64,000 nucleotides of DNA from an uncultured Ruminococcus sp. (lineage in GTDB: Bacteria; Bacillota; Clostridia; Oscillospirales; Acutalibacteraceae): assembly GCA_902798755.1 (NCBI GenBank), contig CADBYC010000015.1:17499-81498 (forward strand), read 5' to 3'. The notes beneath the pieces are model-generated. The model was not told the DNA's origin. It saw nothing but the letters and a program-made list of their open reading frames with translations, and did not search any database. Positions 7,856-17,263 of the stretch are shown here, piece after piece. Position numbers and translations under genes: made by a program. The number at the start of each line of letters is the position of its first letter. Positions within the stretch are counted from its first letter, which is position 1.

Positions 7856-9691
7856 ATGTGCGGAATCGCAGGATGGCTGGATCAGAAAAGGAATATGGAG
7901 GAACTCGGCGCGGAGCTGAGCGCGATGTCGGAGAGTCTCAGAAAACGAGGTCCCGACGAGCACGGCGAGTACATCAAACGGCATTTTGCCCTCTTGCACC
8001 GACGGCTGAGCGTCATCGACCCGCAGAACGGTCAACAGCCGATGAGCACCCTCTATGACGGCGAGAAGTACACCATCGTCTACAACGGGGAGCTGTACAA
8101 CACAGAGGAGCTCAGAGAAGAACTGCGGCAGGAAGGCTTCGGCTTTGGTACGCGCAGCGACACCGAGGTGCTGTTGAAGGCGTACTGCTACTACAAAGAG
8201 GACTGTGCCAAAAAGCTCAACGGCATTTTCGCTTTTGCGGTACTCGAGGAATGCTCGGGCAGGCTGTTCCTATGCCGCGACAGAGTCGGCGTGAAGCCGC
8301 TGTTTTATCACACCTATCATGATGGGATCATCTTCGGCTCAGAGATCAAGGCGATCCTTTCAAGCGGCATGGTCGCGCCGACGGTCGGCGAAGAGGGCTT
8401 ATATGAGCTGTTCTTCTTAGGACCTGCGAGAACGCCCGGCAACGGTATCTTCAAGGGTATCAGCGAGCTTCTCCCCGGAGAATACGCCGTGTATGAGGAC
8501 GGCAGGCTCCAAAAGACCCGCTACTATCATCTGACGGCGCATGAGCATGAAGAGGACGAGATTCAGACCATCGAAAAGACGCGGTACCTTCTGACGGACG
8601 CGATACAGCGCCAGCTCGTGTCCGACGTGCCGATGTGCTTCTTCCTCTCGGGGGGACTTGACTCGAGCCTGATCTGTCAGACAGCGGCGAACAGCGAGAA
8701 ATACCGTCACCAAATGATCGACACCTACTCCGTCGAATACGCCGAGAATCAGCAGTATTTTCAGCGCTCTCTCTTTCAGCCGAACGCCGACTACGAATAC
8801 ATCGGCATGATGGTGCAGAGCACAGGCTCGCGCCATCACGAGATCGTCTTGGATAACGAAAAGGTGGTCGAAGCGCTGTACCCGTCGGTCAGGGCAAGAG
8901 ACCTGCCGGGATATGTGGACATCGACTCTTCCCTTTTGCTGTTCTGCAAGGAGATCAAGAAGCGCTTCACGGTCGCTCTGTCGGGAGAATGCGCCGACGA
9001 ACTGTTCGGCGGTTATCCGTGGTTTCACAATCAGGATATCTTATTTGAGGACTGCTTTCCGTGGTCGCGGGAGCAGGATATCCGCAGACAGGTATTGAAA
9101 AAGGGCATACTCCCCCGAGGGGAAGAATACGTGCGCGAAAAATATCTCGACACGCTCAAAGAGGCTGACTCGCTGAAAAGCGACAGCAAGGTCGATAAGC
9201 GTATGCGCGAGATGTTCGCCCTCAACTACTACTGGTTCATGCAATGCCTGCTCGAGAGAAAGGACCGCTGTTCGATGTGGTCGGGGCTTGAAGTGAGAGT
9301 GCCGTTCTGTGACGCGCGCTTAGTCGATTACGCCTACAATATGCCGTGGGAGCTCAAAGCCTACTCAGGCAGAGAAAAGGGCATTATCCGCAAGGCGTTC
9401 GAGGACATTCTCCCCAAAGAGATCGTCTACCGCAAGAAAAGCCCTTATCCCAAAACGCACCACCCCGTCTACATGAAGCTGTGCGCCGATAAGGTCAGGG
9501 AGATACTCGCGGACAGATCGAGGAAAATCAATTCCCTGATTTCCGCAGAAGGGGTCGAGGAGATCATCGAGCATCCCGACAGCCTGCGATCTCCGTGGTA
9601 CGGACAGCTGATGAAAGCCCCGCAGATACTCGCCTACCTGATCGAGCTGGACGACTGGCTCGAGAACTACCACGTGACGATCGAGATGTGA
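7856..9691 (+). CDS. asnB: Asparagine synthetase, glutamine-hydrolysing
   Basis: Converts aspartate, glutamine and ATP to asparagine and glutamate. The protein has 611 residues. The nucleophile Cys2 (MCGIAGW) and RGPDEHGEY mark the N-terminal glutaminase; the PP-loop LSGGLDSS lies near residue 264; CADELFGGY and the C-terminal RVPFCDARLVDYAYN belong to the synthetase domain. All catalytic elements look intact. CGGAGGTAATGATAC precedes the ATG. It follows ylbJ by 16 bases and may share its transcript, though asnB has no known sporulation role. 9692-9885 downstream is AT-rich and shows no clear gene or terminator. Confidence 0.95.
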   Translation: MCGIAGWLDQKRNMEELGAELSAMSESLRKRGPDEHGEYIKRHFALLHRRLSVIDPQNGQQPMSTLYDGEKYTIVYNGELYNTEELREELRQEGFGFGTRSDTEVLLKAYCYYKEDCAKKLNGIFAFAVLEECSGRLFLCRDRVGVKPLFYHTYHDGIIFGSEIKAILSSGMVAPTVGEEGLYELFFLGPARTPGNGIFKGISELLPGEYAVYEDGRLQKTRYYHLTAHEHEEDEIQTIEKTRYLLTDAIQRQLVSDVPMCFFLSGGLDSSLICQTAANSEKYRHQMIDTYSVEYAENQQYFQRSLFQPNADYEYIGMMVQSTGSRHHEIVLDNEKVVEALYPSVRARDLPGYVDIDSSLLLFCKEIKKRFTVALSGECADELFGGYPWFHNQDILFEDCFPWSREQDIRRQVLKKGILPRGEEYVREKYLDTLKEADSLKSDSKVDKRMREMFALNYYWFMQCLLERKDRCSMWSGLEVRVPFCDARLVDYAYNMPWELKAYSGREKGIIRKAFEDILPKEIVYRKKSPYPKTHHPVYMKLCADKVREILADRSRKINSLISAEGVEEIIEHPDSLRSPWYGQLMKAPQILAYLIELDDWLENYHVTIEM

Positions 9692-9885
9692 TCGGGGTTC
9701 AGCTCCTGCTCCCCTGCCAGTATTTACCAGATGAAATGACAATCCTGTAACAATGAATCTTTTTATTCACGATTTTCAGAAAAGCTCATAGAATGTTAAT
9801 AAATCGGTCATATTTTGTTCTAATCAGCGACACAATCGCCTGATATGATAATGACAAACGATCATGACTGAAAGGAAGTGGCAGA

Positions 9886-10389
9886 ATGAAAGGCGAAAGC
9901 TATCAAAACATGAGCGCGTTTTTCTCCGAGAACAAAGCGCGCAATACGACCGTCAAGGCACTGCATGATATTCTGCCGCTGGTCATGTACATCTTCTACC
10001 CCGTACAGCTCATCACGCTGGCGATCAATCAGGGGCTTGGGAGCGAAGCCTTCCTGCGTTTCGCGCTGATTCCCTTGGGTACGCTGATTATCATCTCGAT
10101 CGTCAGGGTACTGGTCAACGCCAAGCGTCCCTATGAGGTGTATAACTATGAGCCCGCCGTACCGAAGAAAACGCACGGCAAGAGCTTTCCGTCCCGACAC
10201 ACGGTTTGCGCCTTTATCATCGCAATGGCGTTCCTGTATGTCAATACGCGGATCGGTATCATCATGCTGTTCATCGGCGTTTTGATCGGTATCACCCGCG
10301 TGATCGCAGGCGTACACTTTATCCGCGACGTCGTGTTCGGCGCGCTGATCGGTATCGCTGTCGGGCTGGTCGGATTCTTTATTATTTGA
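9886..10389 (+). CDS. PAP2-superfamily membrane phosphatase
   Basis: A 167-residue membrane protein of the type-2 phosphatidic acid phosphatase fold, with five to six helices. The three phosphatase motifs can be read: KRPYE near residue 84, FPSRHT (the SRHT with acid/base His) near residue 103, and TRVIAGVHFIRDV near residue 138. It may act on undecaprenyl diphosphate or a phospholipid phosphate at the outer membrane face; the substrate cannot be told from sequence. AGGAAGTGGCAGA precedes the ATG. It is convergent with the flippase-like gene and shares the hairpin between them. Confidence 0.85.
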   Translation: MKGESYQNMSAFFSENKARNTTVKALHDILPLVMYIFYPVQLITLAINQGLGSEAFLRFALIPLGTLIIISIVRVLVNAKRPYEVYNYEPAVPKKTHGKSFPSRHTVCAFIIAMAFLYVNTRIGIIMLFIGVLIGITRVIAGVHFIRDVVFGALIGIAVGLVGFFII

Positions 10390-10432
10390 TGATTCCCTTT
10401 TTTTGATAAAAGTTCTCTCCTTTTTGAAACAG

Positions 10433-10466
10433 AAAAAGCGTGGGCATATCGCTCACGCTTTTTTTG
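10433..10466. terminator. Bidirectional terminator
   Basis: AGCGTGGGC and GCTCACGCT form a 9-bp stem (one G-U pair) with loop ATATC; A run on the left and seven-plus T on the right. It serves the PAP2 gene on the plus strand and the flippase-like gene on the minus strand. Confidence 0.85.
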
Positions 10467-10491
10467 TTATATCAAATATTCATTTTTTCGG

Positions 10492-11610
10492 TCAGCTTTC
10501 CTGCTTTTCGTCCGTGGATTGCTTTTCTTCCACAGGCTGTTTTGTCAGGAAATGCACGCGGATATGATGGACGAGGGTCACGATACCCGCGAAGATGAAG
10601 CTGATATAGAAGTTGATGCCTCTCGTGATGACCATGGTGGAGTCGAGTAATACGACGTTGCTGATAACCATGGAAAAGACGTTGTTGAAGATCGCCTCGC
10701 TCGCGCCGACAGCGCCAGGCAGCGGGATACAGTACGCGCCGAACCAGCAGTATGCCTGCAACGCGTAGATGTCGATAACGTTGATCTTCACGCCCGCTAA
10801 TTCGGGGATATTATACAGCGCGCCGTAGAACACGCACACGCCGATGGAGATATAGATAAAACGCTCGATGAAGTTAAAGACGAACGATTCGACCATCGCT
10901 TTTTTGTTATGGCTGAGCAGAGAGATCGACGCCTTGAAGCGATGAACGGACGCGTCGATACGTCCGATGTACTCTTCCTTATTCTTGACGATCCTGACTA
11001 ATGACGCGAGCTTGACCAGCCACGTCGCGATCCTGATGACGATCTTCTCAGAGACCATGATCATGACATAGACCGAGAGGAACAAGAGCTGGACGAGCAG
11101 ACCGACGATGATACACACCTTGACGATCCACGAGTCGATGTTGAGGAACAGGTTCGGACGAAGAATGAAGGTGATCAGCGCCAGCGCCATCAACGACGCG
11201 GTGTACATCAACAGGTTGACCGACAGGATCGCGGTCGTATGCGAGATCGGGATACCGTCCTTGACCATGTAATACGCCGAGGCGGGCTGACCGCCCGTCG
11301 CGGAAGGCGTGATCGCGGAGAAGTAGATATCCGCCGAAGCGTAGGTATAATTCCTTCTCAGCCCCTTGTGGTAGCCCAGCGCCTTTGACAGCGTGCGGAT
11401 ACTCAGCCCCTTGAAGCCGATGTTCAAAATCATGCACAGGAACGCGCCGACTAAGAACGGCCAGTGTATCTTGCGAATGAATTCGCCCAGTGAAGCGAGC
11501 GAGAAGCCGTCGCCGTTGCGGAAGATGATATAGAAGGTCAGTCCGATCAGGGCGAGCAGGATCGCACCATTCACGATCGTCCTTTTCAAGCTCGGTTTCT
11601 TCGTTTCCAT
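10492..11610 (-). CDS. Flippase-like / LPG-synthase transmembrane domain protein
   Basis: A 372-residue protein with about eight membrane helices of the UPF0104/LPG_synthase_TM family, the membrane half of MprF without the catalytic domain. Family signature segments include FKGLSIRTLSKALGY, FFSAITPSATGGQP-type sequence (here YFSAITPSATGGQPAS) and the PLPGAVGASEA motif near residue 295. Such stand-alone proteins are thought to move lipids or lipid-linked sugars across the membrane; the substrate here is unknown. The start ATG has AAAGGGGGC upstream. It is a single-gene unit, convergent with the PAP2 phosphatase. Confidence 0.85.
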   Translation of the reverse strand: METKKPSLKRTIVNGAILLALIGLTFYIIFRNGDGFSLASLGEFIRKIHWPFLVGAFLCMILNIGFKGLSIRTLSKALGYHKGLRRNYTYASADIYFSAITPSATGGQPASAYYMVKDGIPISHTTAILSVNLLMYTASLMALALITFILRPNLFLNIDSWIVKVCIIVGLLVQLLFLSVYVMIMVSEKIVIRIATWLVKLASLVRIVKNKEEYIGRIDASVHRFKASISLLSHNKKAMVESFVFNFIERFIYISIGVCVFYGALYNIPELAGVKINVIDIYALQAYCWFGAYCIPLPGAVGASEAIFNNVFSMVISNVVLLDSTMVITRGINFYISFIFAGIVTLVHHIRVHFLTKQPVEEKQSTDEKQES

Positions 11611-11757
11611 CGGACATGCCCCCTTTCACCGCGGCAGCGGAATGCAGACGTCGTATGAAAACCGTTTACGATGGCTCTGTCTGACAACAGGATCTCGTAA
11701 ATAACCAATTTATATTTTACCTCAAAGAAAGGAAAAGGTCAAGTTACAATCATACGG

Positions 11758-11786
11758 CAAAAGAAATCAGCCCCGTAAAGGGGCTG
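11758..11786 (-). terminator. Terminator after the amidohydrolase gene
   Basis: CAGCCCC and GGGGCTG pair across GTAAA at 11768-11786, followed on the minus strand by a short T-rich run. It closes the T-box 1 transcription unit. Confidence 0.75.
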
Positions 11787-11801
11787 ACAGACTGTCGTTT
11801 A

Positions 11802-12611
11802 TTATATGCTTAAACCGTAGAGCTTCTTGACGTTCTCGCTGAGGATGAGCTTCATCTCATCATCGGACAGACCGAGATCGAAGAACATCTCCACCTCGTC
11901 CTTCGGGTGCCACATGGGGTAATCCGTGCCGAAGAGCACTCTGTCCGCACCGTAACGGCGAATGATCTCGGCGGTCTTGTCGAGCGGTACCCAGTACATG
12001 GTAGACGAGCAATCGACATACAGATTCGGGATACCCTTGAGCTCAAGGCTCGCTTCGTCCCACAGCGACCACCCGCCCATATGAGCGCCGATGATGGTCA
12101 GGTTGGTGTAGGTCTCGAGTATCGGGATCAGACGGTTGGTGTTGGAGTAATCATAGCGCTTGTCGCCTGTGTGCATGAGGATCGGCAAGCCGTATTCCTC
12201 GCACAGCTCATAGATCTTCAAACAGCGATAGTCGTCGATCTTGAACCGCTGGATATCGGGGTGGAGCTTCACGCCCCTGAGCCCAAGATCCACCAAATGC
12301 TGTACGTCGGCGCGCTGATCCTCGCTGTCGGGGTGGAGCGTACCCAGACCCGTTAATTTACCGTCGGAAGCGGCAACCGTCTGAGCGATAAAGCTGTTGA
12401 TGGAATTCACCTGCTTGGGGGTCGTCGCGACAGACTGCACGAGAGAATGATCAATCCCGCAAGCCTCATTTATCTTCATCAGACTGTCCGCGGTGCCGTC
12501 ACACTTCGCGACCGTGCCGTAAAAGGTATCGGTACCCGCGACCGCCTTGGCGGCGATCTTCTCGGGATAGATGTGACAGTGGGAGTCGATGATCTGAAAT
12601 CCGTTTCTCAT
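11802..12611 (-). CDS. Amidohydrolase family protein (amidohydrolase 2 type)
   Basis: A 269-residue TIM-barrel metal hydrolase. Metal-ligand motifs are DSHCHIYP at residues 9-16, GVKLHPD, ILMHTGD, GAHMGG and the C-terminal LFGTDYPMW. The family includes decarboxylases and lactone hydrolases such as ACMSD and LigJ types; the exact reaction cannot be assigned. Its ATG shares one base with the stop of the upstream ligase fusion (TGATG), so translation is coupled and the two products probably work on related compounds. It is the last gene of the T-box 1 unit, followed by a terminator. Confidence 0.82.
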   Translation of the reverse strand: MRNGFQIIDSHCHIYPEKIAAKAVAGTDTFYGTVAKCDGTADSLMKINEACGIDHSLVQSVATTPKQVNSINSFIAQTVAASDGKLTGLGTLHPDSEDQRADVQHLVDLGLRGVKLHPDIQRFKIDDYRCLKIYELCEEYGLPILMHTGDKRYDYSNTNRLIPILETYTNLTIIGAHMGGWSLWDEASLELKGIPNLYVDCSSTMYWVPLDKTAEIIRRYGADRVLFGTDYPMWHPKDEVEMFFDLGLSDDEMKLILSENVKKLYGLSI

Positions 12612-15136
12612 CAGGCAGTCACCACGCTGTTCGCCTTTTGCAGTCCGAGCTTCTCGACCGCGTCCTCGCGCATTTTGTACTTGAGGATCTTACCCGCGGC
12701 GTTCATCGGGAAGCTGTCGACAAAGTCGATATACCGCGGCACCTTATGGCGCGCCATATTCGCGGCGATATAGTCCTTCATCTCCTGCTCGGTCATGGTC
12801 TCGCCCTCTTTGAGGATGATGCAAGCCATGATCTCTTCGCCGTAGTTTTCATCGGGAACGCCGATGACCTGTACGTCGGAGACCTTCGGATTGGTATAGA
12901 TGAACTCTTCGATCTCCTTAGGGTAGATGTTCTCACCGCCGCGGATGATCATGTCCTTGAGTCGTCCCGTGATCTTATAGTAGCCGTCCTCGGTCTTGCA
13001 GGCAAGGTCGCCCGTATGGAGCCAGCCGTCCTTGTCGATGGCTTCGGCGGTCTCCTTGGGCATCTTATAATAACCCTTCATGATATTGTAGCCGCGGGCG
13101 AGAAATTCGCCGTTGACGTTGGGCGGGCACTCCTCCCCTGTCTCGGGATCGACGATCTTACATTCGATCTCGGGCAGCTCCTTGCCGACGGTGTTGACGC
13201 GCACCTCGATAGAGTCCTCGGTCGAGCTCATGGTACAGCCGGGAGAAGCCTCAGTCTGACCGTAGACGATGGTGATCTCGGTCATATGCATTTTATCGAC
13301 GACCTCGCGCATTTTGTCGATCGGACAGGGAGAACCCGCCATGATGCCCGTGCGCATATAGGAGAAGTCGGTTTTGGGGAAGTCGGGGTGCTCAAGCAGA
13401 GAAATGAACATTGTGGGAACGCCGTGGAAGGCGGTGATATGCTCGTTATTGATACAAGCCAGCGCGGGCTTGGGGCTGAAATACGGCAGGGGCAGGACGG
13501 TCGCGCCGTGGGTCATGGAGGCGGTCATCGCCAGTACCATGCCGAAGCAGTGGAACATCGGCACCTGGATCATCATGCGGTCGGCGGTGGACAGGTCCAT
13601 TCTGTCGCCGATATTCTTACCGTTGTTGACGATATTATAGTGGGTCAGCATAACGCCCTTGGGGAAGCCTGTCGTACCCGATGTATACTGCATGTTGCAG
13701 ACGTCGTCCTTGTCTACTAATGAAGCCATACGGTAGACCTCGCTCTTCGGGGTCTTGGCGGCATAGCCCATCGCCTTCTCCCACGTCAGGCAGCCCTTCT
13801 GTTCAAAGCCGACAGTGATGACGTTACGCAGGAACGGCAGACGCTTTGCGTGGAGCTGAGCGCCCTCTTTCACGCTCTCGAGCTCGGGACACAGACTGGC
13901 GATGATCTCGCCGTAGCTGGTGTCCTTCGCGCCCTGTGTGATGATCAGGGTGTGGGTATCGCTCTGCTTTAAGAGGTACTCCGCCTCATGGATCTTATAA
14001 GCGGTGTTGACGGTGACCAGTACAGCGCCGAGCTTGACAGTCGCCCAGAACGCGATGTACCACTGGGGTACGTTTGAAGCCCATACAGCAACGTGAGAAC
14101 CCGCCTTCACGCCCAAGGAGATCAGCACGCGGGCGAATTCATCGACGTCGTCGCGGAACTCGCTGTAGGTGCGGGTATAATCGAGAGAGGTGTATTTGAA
14201 CGCCAGCTGATCGGGGAATTCCTCTACCATGCGGTCGAGCACGTCGGAAAAGGTCGCGTCGATCAGGATCTCCTTCTTCCAGACGAATTTACCTGTGTGG
14301 CGGTTGTTCCAGTACAGGGCGGATTCGTTCTTCGATGTATCGGCGAACTGCTTCATGTAGCTGATGAACTGGGCGAAGATGATATCCATGTCGTCCAGCT
14401 CGGGCTCCCATGTGGGGTCCCATACCAAAGAGATAAAGCCGTCGTAGTTGACGGAGCGCAGGGCTTTCATGGTCTCGGTGATCGGCAGATCGCCCTCGCC
14501 GACCAAGCGGTATTCGATACCGTCGTCGGTCTTGACAGCGTCGTTGAGATGAACGTGACGGACATATGCGCCGAGGTTCGAAATGATCTTCGAGGGGCTT
14601 TCGCCGACAGTGAAGTAAGCGGCAGACATATTCCACAACGCCGCGACATAGTCGGACGCGAAATACTCGAGCGTATCGCGCAAAAGCGCCGTATCGGCAT
14701 ACAATCCGCGAGTCTCGATCAAGAGAGAGATCTTCTCCTTCTCCGCGTCGGGCAGAACGGCCTCGATCAGGTGCTTGGAGTTCTTGACCGCCTTCTCCTT
14801 ATCCTCATGAAACTCCGCGCGCAGGCGGATATTCGGGATATGGAGGTTAGAGGCGATACGCATACAGCGCTCGATCTCGGCGATCGCGTTGTCGAACTGC
14901 TCCTCGTCAGCGATATCGTTGATAACGTCGATACACGGCAGGGTCAGATCGCGGTCATACAGCATGCGCATGGTAGCCGCCGCCGAATAATCCTGAAAGA
15001 CCCCGCTCTTCTCACAGAACGCGGCATTATTGATGTTATGGGGCTCGATGCCCTCGAATTTGAAGTACTCAGCGGCTGAACAAAATTCTTCAAAAGAAAT
15101 ATCGTGCCAGCCCTTGGTAGAAAATGAAAATTTCAT
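12611..15136 (-). CDS. Fusion: sugar-phosphate-isomerase-like TIM barrel + acyl-CoA ligase
   Basis: An 841-residue two-domain protein. Residues 1-275 resemble xylose-isomerase-like/AP-endonuclease-2 TIM barrels (KFSFSTKGWHDISFEEF, LLIETRG, VRHVHLNDA, GEGDLP), but usual metal ligands look partly changed (ALWNMSAAY where Asp-x-His is common, LVWDPTWEP in place of a Glu motif). Residues 290-841 form a complete AMP-forming acyl-CoA synthetase: YTSGTTGFPKG near 485, YGQTEASP, TGDLACKTEDG, GRLKDMIIRGGENIYPKE and the catalytic Lys in NAAGKILKYKM. The acid substrate is unknown. It follows the LeuA-like gene across a family B repeat and is coupled to the amidohydrolase. Fusion is real in sequence: no stop or start signal separates the halves. 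Confidence 0.88.
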   Translation of the reverse strand: MKFSFSTKGWHDISFEEFCSAAEYFKFEGIEPHNINNAAFCEKSGVFQDYSAAATMRMLYDRDLTLPCIDVINDIADEEQFDNAIAEIERCMRIASNLHIPNIRLRAEFHEDKEKAVKNSKHLIEAVLPDAEKEKISLLIETRGLYADTALLRDTLEYFASDYVAALWNMSAAYFTVGESPSKIISNLGAYVRHVHLNDAVKTDDGIEYRLVGEGDLPITETMKALRSVNYDGFISLVWDPTWEPELDDMDIIFAQFISYMKQFADTSKNESALYWNNRHTGKFVWKKEILIDATFSDVLDRMVEEFPDQLAFKYTSLDYTRTYSEFRDDVDEFARVLISLGVKAGSHVAVWASNVPQWYIAFWATVKLGAVLVTVNTAYKIHEAEYLLKQSDTHTLIITQGAKDTSYGEIIASLCPELESVKEGAQLHAKRLPFLRNVITVGFEQKGCLTWEKAMGYAAKTPKSEVYRMASLVDKDDVCNMQYTSGTTGFPKGVMLTHYNIVNNGKNIGDRMDLSTADRMMIQVPMFHCFGMVLAMTASMTHGATVLPLPYFSPKPALACINNEHITAFHGVPTMFISLLEHPDFPKTDFSYMRTGIMAGSPCPIDKMREVVDKMHMTEITIVYGQTEASPGCTMSSTEDSIEVRVNTVGKELPEIECKIVDPETGEECPPNVNGEFLARGYNIMKGYYKMPKETAEAIDKDGWLHTGDLACKTEDGYYKITGRLKDMIIRGGENIYPKEIEEFIYTNPKVSDVQVIGVPDENYGEEIMACIILKEGETMTEQEMKDYIAANMARHKVPRYIDFVDSFPMNAAGKILKYKMREDAVEKLGLQKANSVVTA

Positions 15137-15164
15137 CGGTAATCACATACCTTTCAAATAATTC

Positions 15165-15325
15165 AGCCTTCCCCTTGAGGGGAAGGTGTCACCGTTAAGG
15201 TGACGGATGAGGTGAAAGCGTTTCCATCTTATCACGCTAATTGATATATCGGATAGGTTTCCACCTCATCCGACCAATTTGCCTGAGTCGGCAAATTGCC
15301 CACCTTCCCCTCGAGGGGAAGGCAG
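15165..15325. repeat. Family B element, copy 1
   Basis: Both ends carry the self-complementary CCTTCCCCTNGAGGGGAAGG; inside lie GGATGAGGTG and its inverse CCACCTCATCC. The element begins one to two bases after the LeuA-like stop codon and fills the gap to the ligase fusion. Looks like a MITE-type palindromic repeat. Confidence 0.8.
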
Positions 15326-15326
15326 T

Positions 15327-16697
15327 TTAATCCTCTTCGTAAACGATCTTGTTGACGGCGTTGATATAGGCGCGGACAGAAGCGCCGATGATATCGGTGG
15401 ACAGACCCGTACCGGAGTAGATCCTGCCGCCGACGCGCAGGCGTACCAGCGCGTTGCCCATCGCTTCCTTTTCCTGGGTGACGGTCTGGATCGAGAAATC
15501 GTCCAGCTCAAAGCGTCTGCCGATGATCTGCTCGATGGCGTGGAACGCGGCGTCGATGGGTCCGTCGCCGATGGCGATGCCCTGTACCGTCCTGCCCTCG
15601 CGGTTCAGAGAGATCTGAGCGGAGGATGAAATGCGGTTGCCGCTGTTGATGACATAGTTCTCGAGGGTGTAGGTCTCGGGCACCTGCAAGGCGGCTGACG
15701 CTATGATCGCGTCGAGCTCCTTGATACCGACGTTCTTCTTGCGGGCGATACGCAGGAACTCGTCATATACCTTCTTGATATCCTCGTCAGAGAGGTCGTA
15801 GCCTAATTTCTCGATACTCTCGCGGACGGTGTCGATGGTGTCGTTGATGGACAGGCGCACGCCGTCGTCCACGATCTCACGCGCGTTAACGGAGCGGGTC
15901 TTGCCGTTGATGATCCACTCGATCTGGTCAATGGTGCGGTGCAGCTCGGTGGTGCGGATATCGGCGGCGATACCGTAGTTCTCGCGGATATCCTTGATCA
16001 AAGCGCCGAATTCACGCAGCGGTGTCGCTTCACCGCCGATCGAGGTCTTGACGCAGGCGGCGCCGTTCTTGACGGCTAAGATCGCCGCGGCGGTCGCTAC
16101 GCCGTTTTTATTGTTGCACAGCACACCGACAGGGACGTCCGCGACCTCTGTCACGCGCACGACAAACGCCGCGAAATCGTCGGGCAAGAGGATCGCCGCG
16201 TCATCGCACAGGGTCACCTTGGAAGCGCCGGCTTCTACCGCTGTCTTGACAGCTTCTTTCAAGAAGGCTTCTTCGGCTCTGGTCGCGTCTACGGCGACGA
16301 ACTCAACGTCATCACAGACGGTCTTTGCTTTCGCGATCATCGCGCTGACGTAATCGCACATTTTATTCTGCTTCTTGTGAAGCGTGTACTCCATGATAGA
16401 AGAGGTCATCGGCAGCTCAATGCGGATACGCGGGTGAACAGCCGTCGAGAGCGCCTCAGCCGCGCGGTCGATCGCCGCGGGAGAGGTGGTCGCCGCTACC
16501 GACAGGACGGAATTCTTGACGAAAGAAGCCGCGGTACGCACCAACAGCGTGTCGGCTTTTACCGCACCGACCTCGGGTAGCTCTACAGCGTCTACACCCA
16601 GTCGTTCAAGCTTACGCGCGATCTCGAGCTTCTGCTTGAAGGTGAGATTAGATTTGGGATCGGATAAAGTCGTATCGGCGATCTTGATGTAGTTCAT
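15327..16697 (-). CDS. LeuA-like protein with regulatory domain but degenerate active site
   Basis: A 456-residue protein with the order of 2-isopropylmalate synthase: a DRE-TIM-like barrel (1-270), a linker, and a LeuA C-terminal leucine-binding-type dimer domain (from about 340: NYVINSGNRISSSAQISL, ...GIAIGDGPIDAAFHAI). The catalytic residues are gone: the TTLRDGEQ motif reads TTLSDPKS (9-16), the HxH metal ligands read LCN (193-195), and the conserved Glu strand reads FVAVDATR. The GIHQDG motif is absent. So it is probably not a synthase; it may be a leucine sensor, partner subunit or enzyme of another kind. The T-box leader upstream with a Leu-like specifier ties it to leucine supply. AGAGGA precedes the ATG. 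Confidence 0.85.
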   Translation of the reverse strand: MNYIKIADTTLSDPKSNLTFKQKLEIARKLERLGVDAVELPEVGAVKADTLLVRTAASFVKNSVLSVAATTSPAAIDRAAEALSTAVHPRIRIELPMTSSIMEYTLHKKQNKMCDYVSAMIAKAKTVCDDVEFVAVDATRAEEAFLKEAVKTAVEAGASKVTLCDDAAILLPDDFAAFVVRVTEVADVPVGVLCNNKNGVATAAAILAVKNGAACVKTSIGGEATPLREFGALIKDIRENYGIAADIRTTELHRTIDQIEWIINGKTRSVNAREIVDDGVRLSINDTIDTVRESIEKLGYDLSDEDIKKVYDEFLRIARKKNVGIKELDAIIASAALQVPETYTLENYVINSGNRISSSAQISLNREGRTVQGIAIGDGPIDAAFHAIEQIIGRRFELDDFSIQTVTQEKEAMGNALVRLRVGGRIYSGTGLSTDIIGASVRAYINAVNKIVYEED

Positions 16698-16796
16698 AAC
16701 AATTCCTCTTTTCTGAATAACGGTACTGAATGATACAGAAATCGGGTGAGGGCAGCGCCCTCCCGCAATTATTCATTATTCATTTTTCAGTTTTCA

Positions 16797-17120
16797 ATAA
16801 TAAAGTCCCCGAGGCATTTTCAGCCTCAGGGACGAATTCACTTCGCGGTACCACCCTGCTTACCGTATAAAACGGTCACTCTAAGGCTCTGACAAGCCCT
16901 CTGCCATGATAACGGGACAATCCGTAGCCGGTTACAATGCCGATCGGTTGAGATTGCCGCAGGCTGACACGCGTGTCAAGCCCTCGCAATGACGATCAAT
17001 AGTAGTTCGCCGACTCTGCTCCGAAATGAGACTCGCTCCTGCTGTCCTGCTGTCTCACACCGACCGACAGCTCTCTGAAAAGACCTTGTGTAAAAGCGAT
17101 AATTTCATCAACGCATTTAT
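16797..17120 (-). promoter_or_regulatory. T-box leader 1 (Leu-like specifier)
   Basis: Read on the minus strand: stem I with AGAGAG and GGTCGGTGTGA distal-loop sequence, the T-box GGTGGTACCGCG at 16844-16855, then a terminator GTCCCTGAGGC/GCCTCGGGGAC (16805-16833) with T-rich tail. Counting six bases before GGAGC, as in glycine T-box stem I, the specifier is CUC (Leu) at 17028-17030. It controls the LeuA-like gene. A family A element sits between stem I and the antiterminator. Confidence 0.88.
16943..16994. repeat. Family A element inside T-box 1
   Basis: CGGTTGAGATTGCC ... CTCGCAATGACG with an inner GCTGACACGCGTGTCAAGC palindrome. Position corresponds to the stem II/III region of the leader. 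Confidence 0.75.
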
Positions 17121-17263
17121 GTGGTTATTCAACTATAAGGTACTATATCACAACGAAAATCAATTGTCAACACTTTAACATACGAAAATTACGTTTCGGC
17201 TTTTATGCTCAATCAACGGAAAAGTACGCAGAAAATTATGGTGTTTTTGACAAGAGCTTCCAT

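Noticed and set aside
12638-15079. Long plus-strand frames opposite the TIM-barrel/ligase fusion
   Set aside because: Antisense to a gene with clear motifs over its full length; high-GC wobble leaves few stops on the opposite strand.
15327-16697. Annotation as functional 2-isopropylmalate or citramalate synthase
   Set aside because: Catalytic Arg, Glu and both His of the DRE-TIM site are replaced.
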